A stretch of 64,000 nt of DNA from NCBI RefSeq assembly GCF_017301635.1, contig NZ_CP071091.1, positions 6,894,001-6,958,000 on the forward strand. Reading direction: 5' to 3'. Source of the DNA: Myxococcus landrumus. GTDB taxonomy: Bacteria > Myxococcota > Myxococcia > Myxococcales > Myxococcaceae. The notes under the pieces were generated by a model. That model saw nothing but the letters and a program-made list of their open reading frames with translations. It was not told where the DNA came from and did not search any database. The position numbers and the translations under genes are program-made. Below are positions 63,759 to 64,000 of this stretch, in pieces. The stretch's first letter is position 1, and each line of letters starts with the position of its first letter.

Positions 63759-64000
63759 CACGCGATTCGTAGATCTGCTGGCAACGGGGAGTCGGGCGCT
63801 GGGCGTGTCGTTGGGGGCGGACGTGGGGCCCCTGTTGCAGCGGCTGATGGCGGAGCTGCTGAAGTGGAACGCGAAGGTGAACCTCACGGCGATTACGGCG
63901 CCGGAGGAGGTGTTGGAGAAGCACTTCTTGGACTCGCTCGCGGTGCTGCCGGAGGTGACGGGGGCGGCGTCGTTGTTGGATTTGGGGGCGGGTGCGGGCT
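63751..64000 (+). CDS. rsmG: 16S rRNA G527 methyltransferase RsmG (GidB), 5' part
   Basis: The frame starts at GTG 63751, with GGAGG four bases upstream, and runs off the window after 83 codons. The conserved stretch [20 protein letters not shown] then [10 protein letters not shown], and the beginning of the SAM site LLDLGAGAG, identify RsmG. The complete enzyme methylates N7 of G527 in 16S rRNA. The usual order mnmG-rsmG-parA-parB suggests the segregation genes lie just beyond the edge. Confidence 0.93.
   Translation, partial: MDNTRFVDLLATGSRALGVSLGADVGPLLQRLMAELLKWNAKVNLTAITAPEEVLEKHFLDSLAVLPEVTGAASLLDLGAGAG

Noticed and set aside
1-64000. tRNA, rRNA, CRISPR, insertion sequence or prophage
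   Set aside because: I looked for acceptor/T-loop patterns, regular spaced repeats, transposase motifs and terminal repeats and found none. The tail-fibre-like motif at 19.5 kb stands alone without other phage genes.

Overview
The window is high-GC DNA, near 70% by eye, with dense gene packing, many GTG starts and long spurious open frames opposite real genes. It suggests a myxobacterium of the Myxococcus/Corallococcus type. Supporting signs are two Ser/Thr protein kinases with C-terminal PEGA domains, many Cys-rich or kelch-like lipoproteins, PilZ and MshEN proteins, and the chromosomal core rpmH-rnpA-yidD-yidC-jag-mnmE with dnaA diverging from rpmH and mnmG-rsmG further on. I saw no tRNA, rRNA, CRISPR array, insertion sequence or prophage.

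Layout. 1-9.4 kb: the end of a NYN/OST-HTH protein, a PilZ protein, secreted and lipoprotein genes, a HExxH metalloprotease and an RNase II/R-family exonuclease. 9.6-16.6 kb: an XRE regulator, the first kinase-PEGA gene, a DUF2807 protein and a translationally coupled pair (SRPBCC membrane protein, DUF4166 protein). 16.6-22.5 kb: Cys-rich lipoproteins, a tail-fibre-like exoprotein, two small unknown genes and a TPR protein. 22.8-43.4 kb: the second kinase-PEGA gene, gshB, an esterase, a TrmN6-like methyltransferase, DoxX, CapA, MFS, PhoD, an M16 peptidase pair, and B-box, DUF2267 and HEAT-repeat proteins. 43.4-50.7 kb: dnaA on the minus strand and the rpmH...mnmE operon on the plus strand, covering ribosomal protein L34, RNase P protein, membrane insertion and tRNA U34 modification. 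50.7-61.0 kb: a block of Uma2, MshEN, sppA, phosphoesterase, coiled-coil, fused M16 and Bcr/CflA genes that separates mnmE from mnmG. 61.8-64 kb: mnmG and the start of rsmG.

The strongest unexplained signals concern replication and tRNA modification. A 362-bp gap at 22474-22835 combines an AT-rich stretch with seven DnaA-box-like 9-mers, several phased at 11 bp, and is a good oriC candidate. A second array with two perfect DnaA boxes lies between mnmG and rsmG, and one of those boxes overlaps the rsmG start codon. MnmE carries an insertion of about 120 residues in its GTPase domain made of 36-residue tandem repeats that begin at, and appear to copy, the G4 nucleotide-binding motif. Other points are a hairpin cluster with an orphan terminator upstream of mnmG, a Jag protein with a degenerate R3H motif, and M16 proteases in both split and fused active/inactive form.
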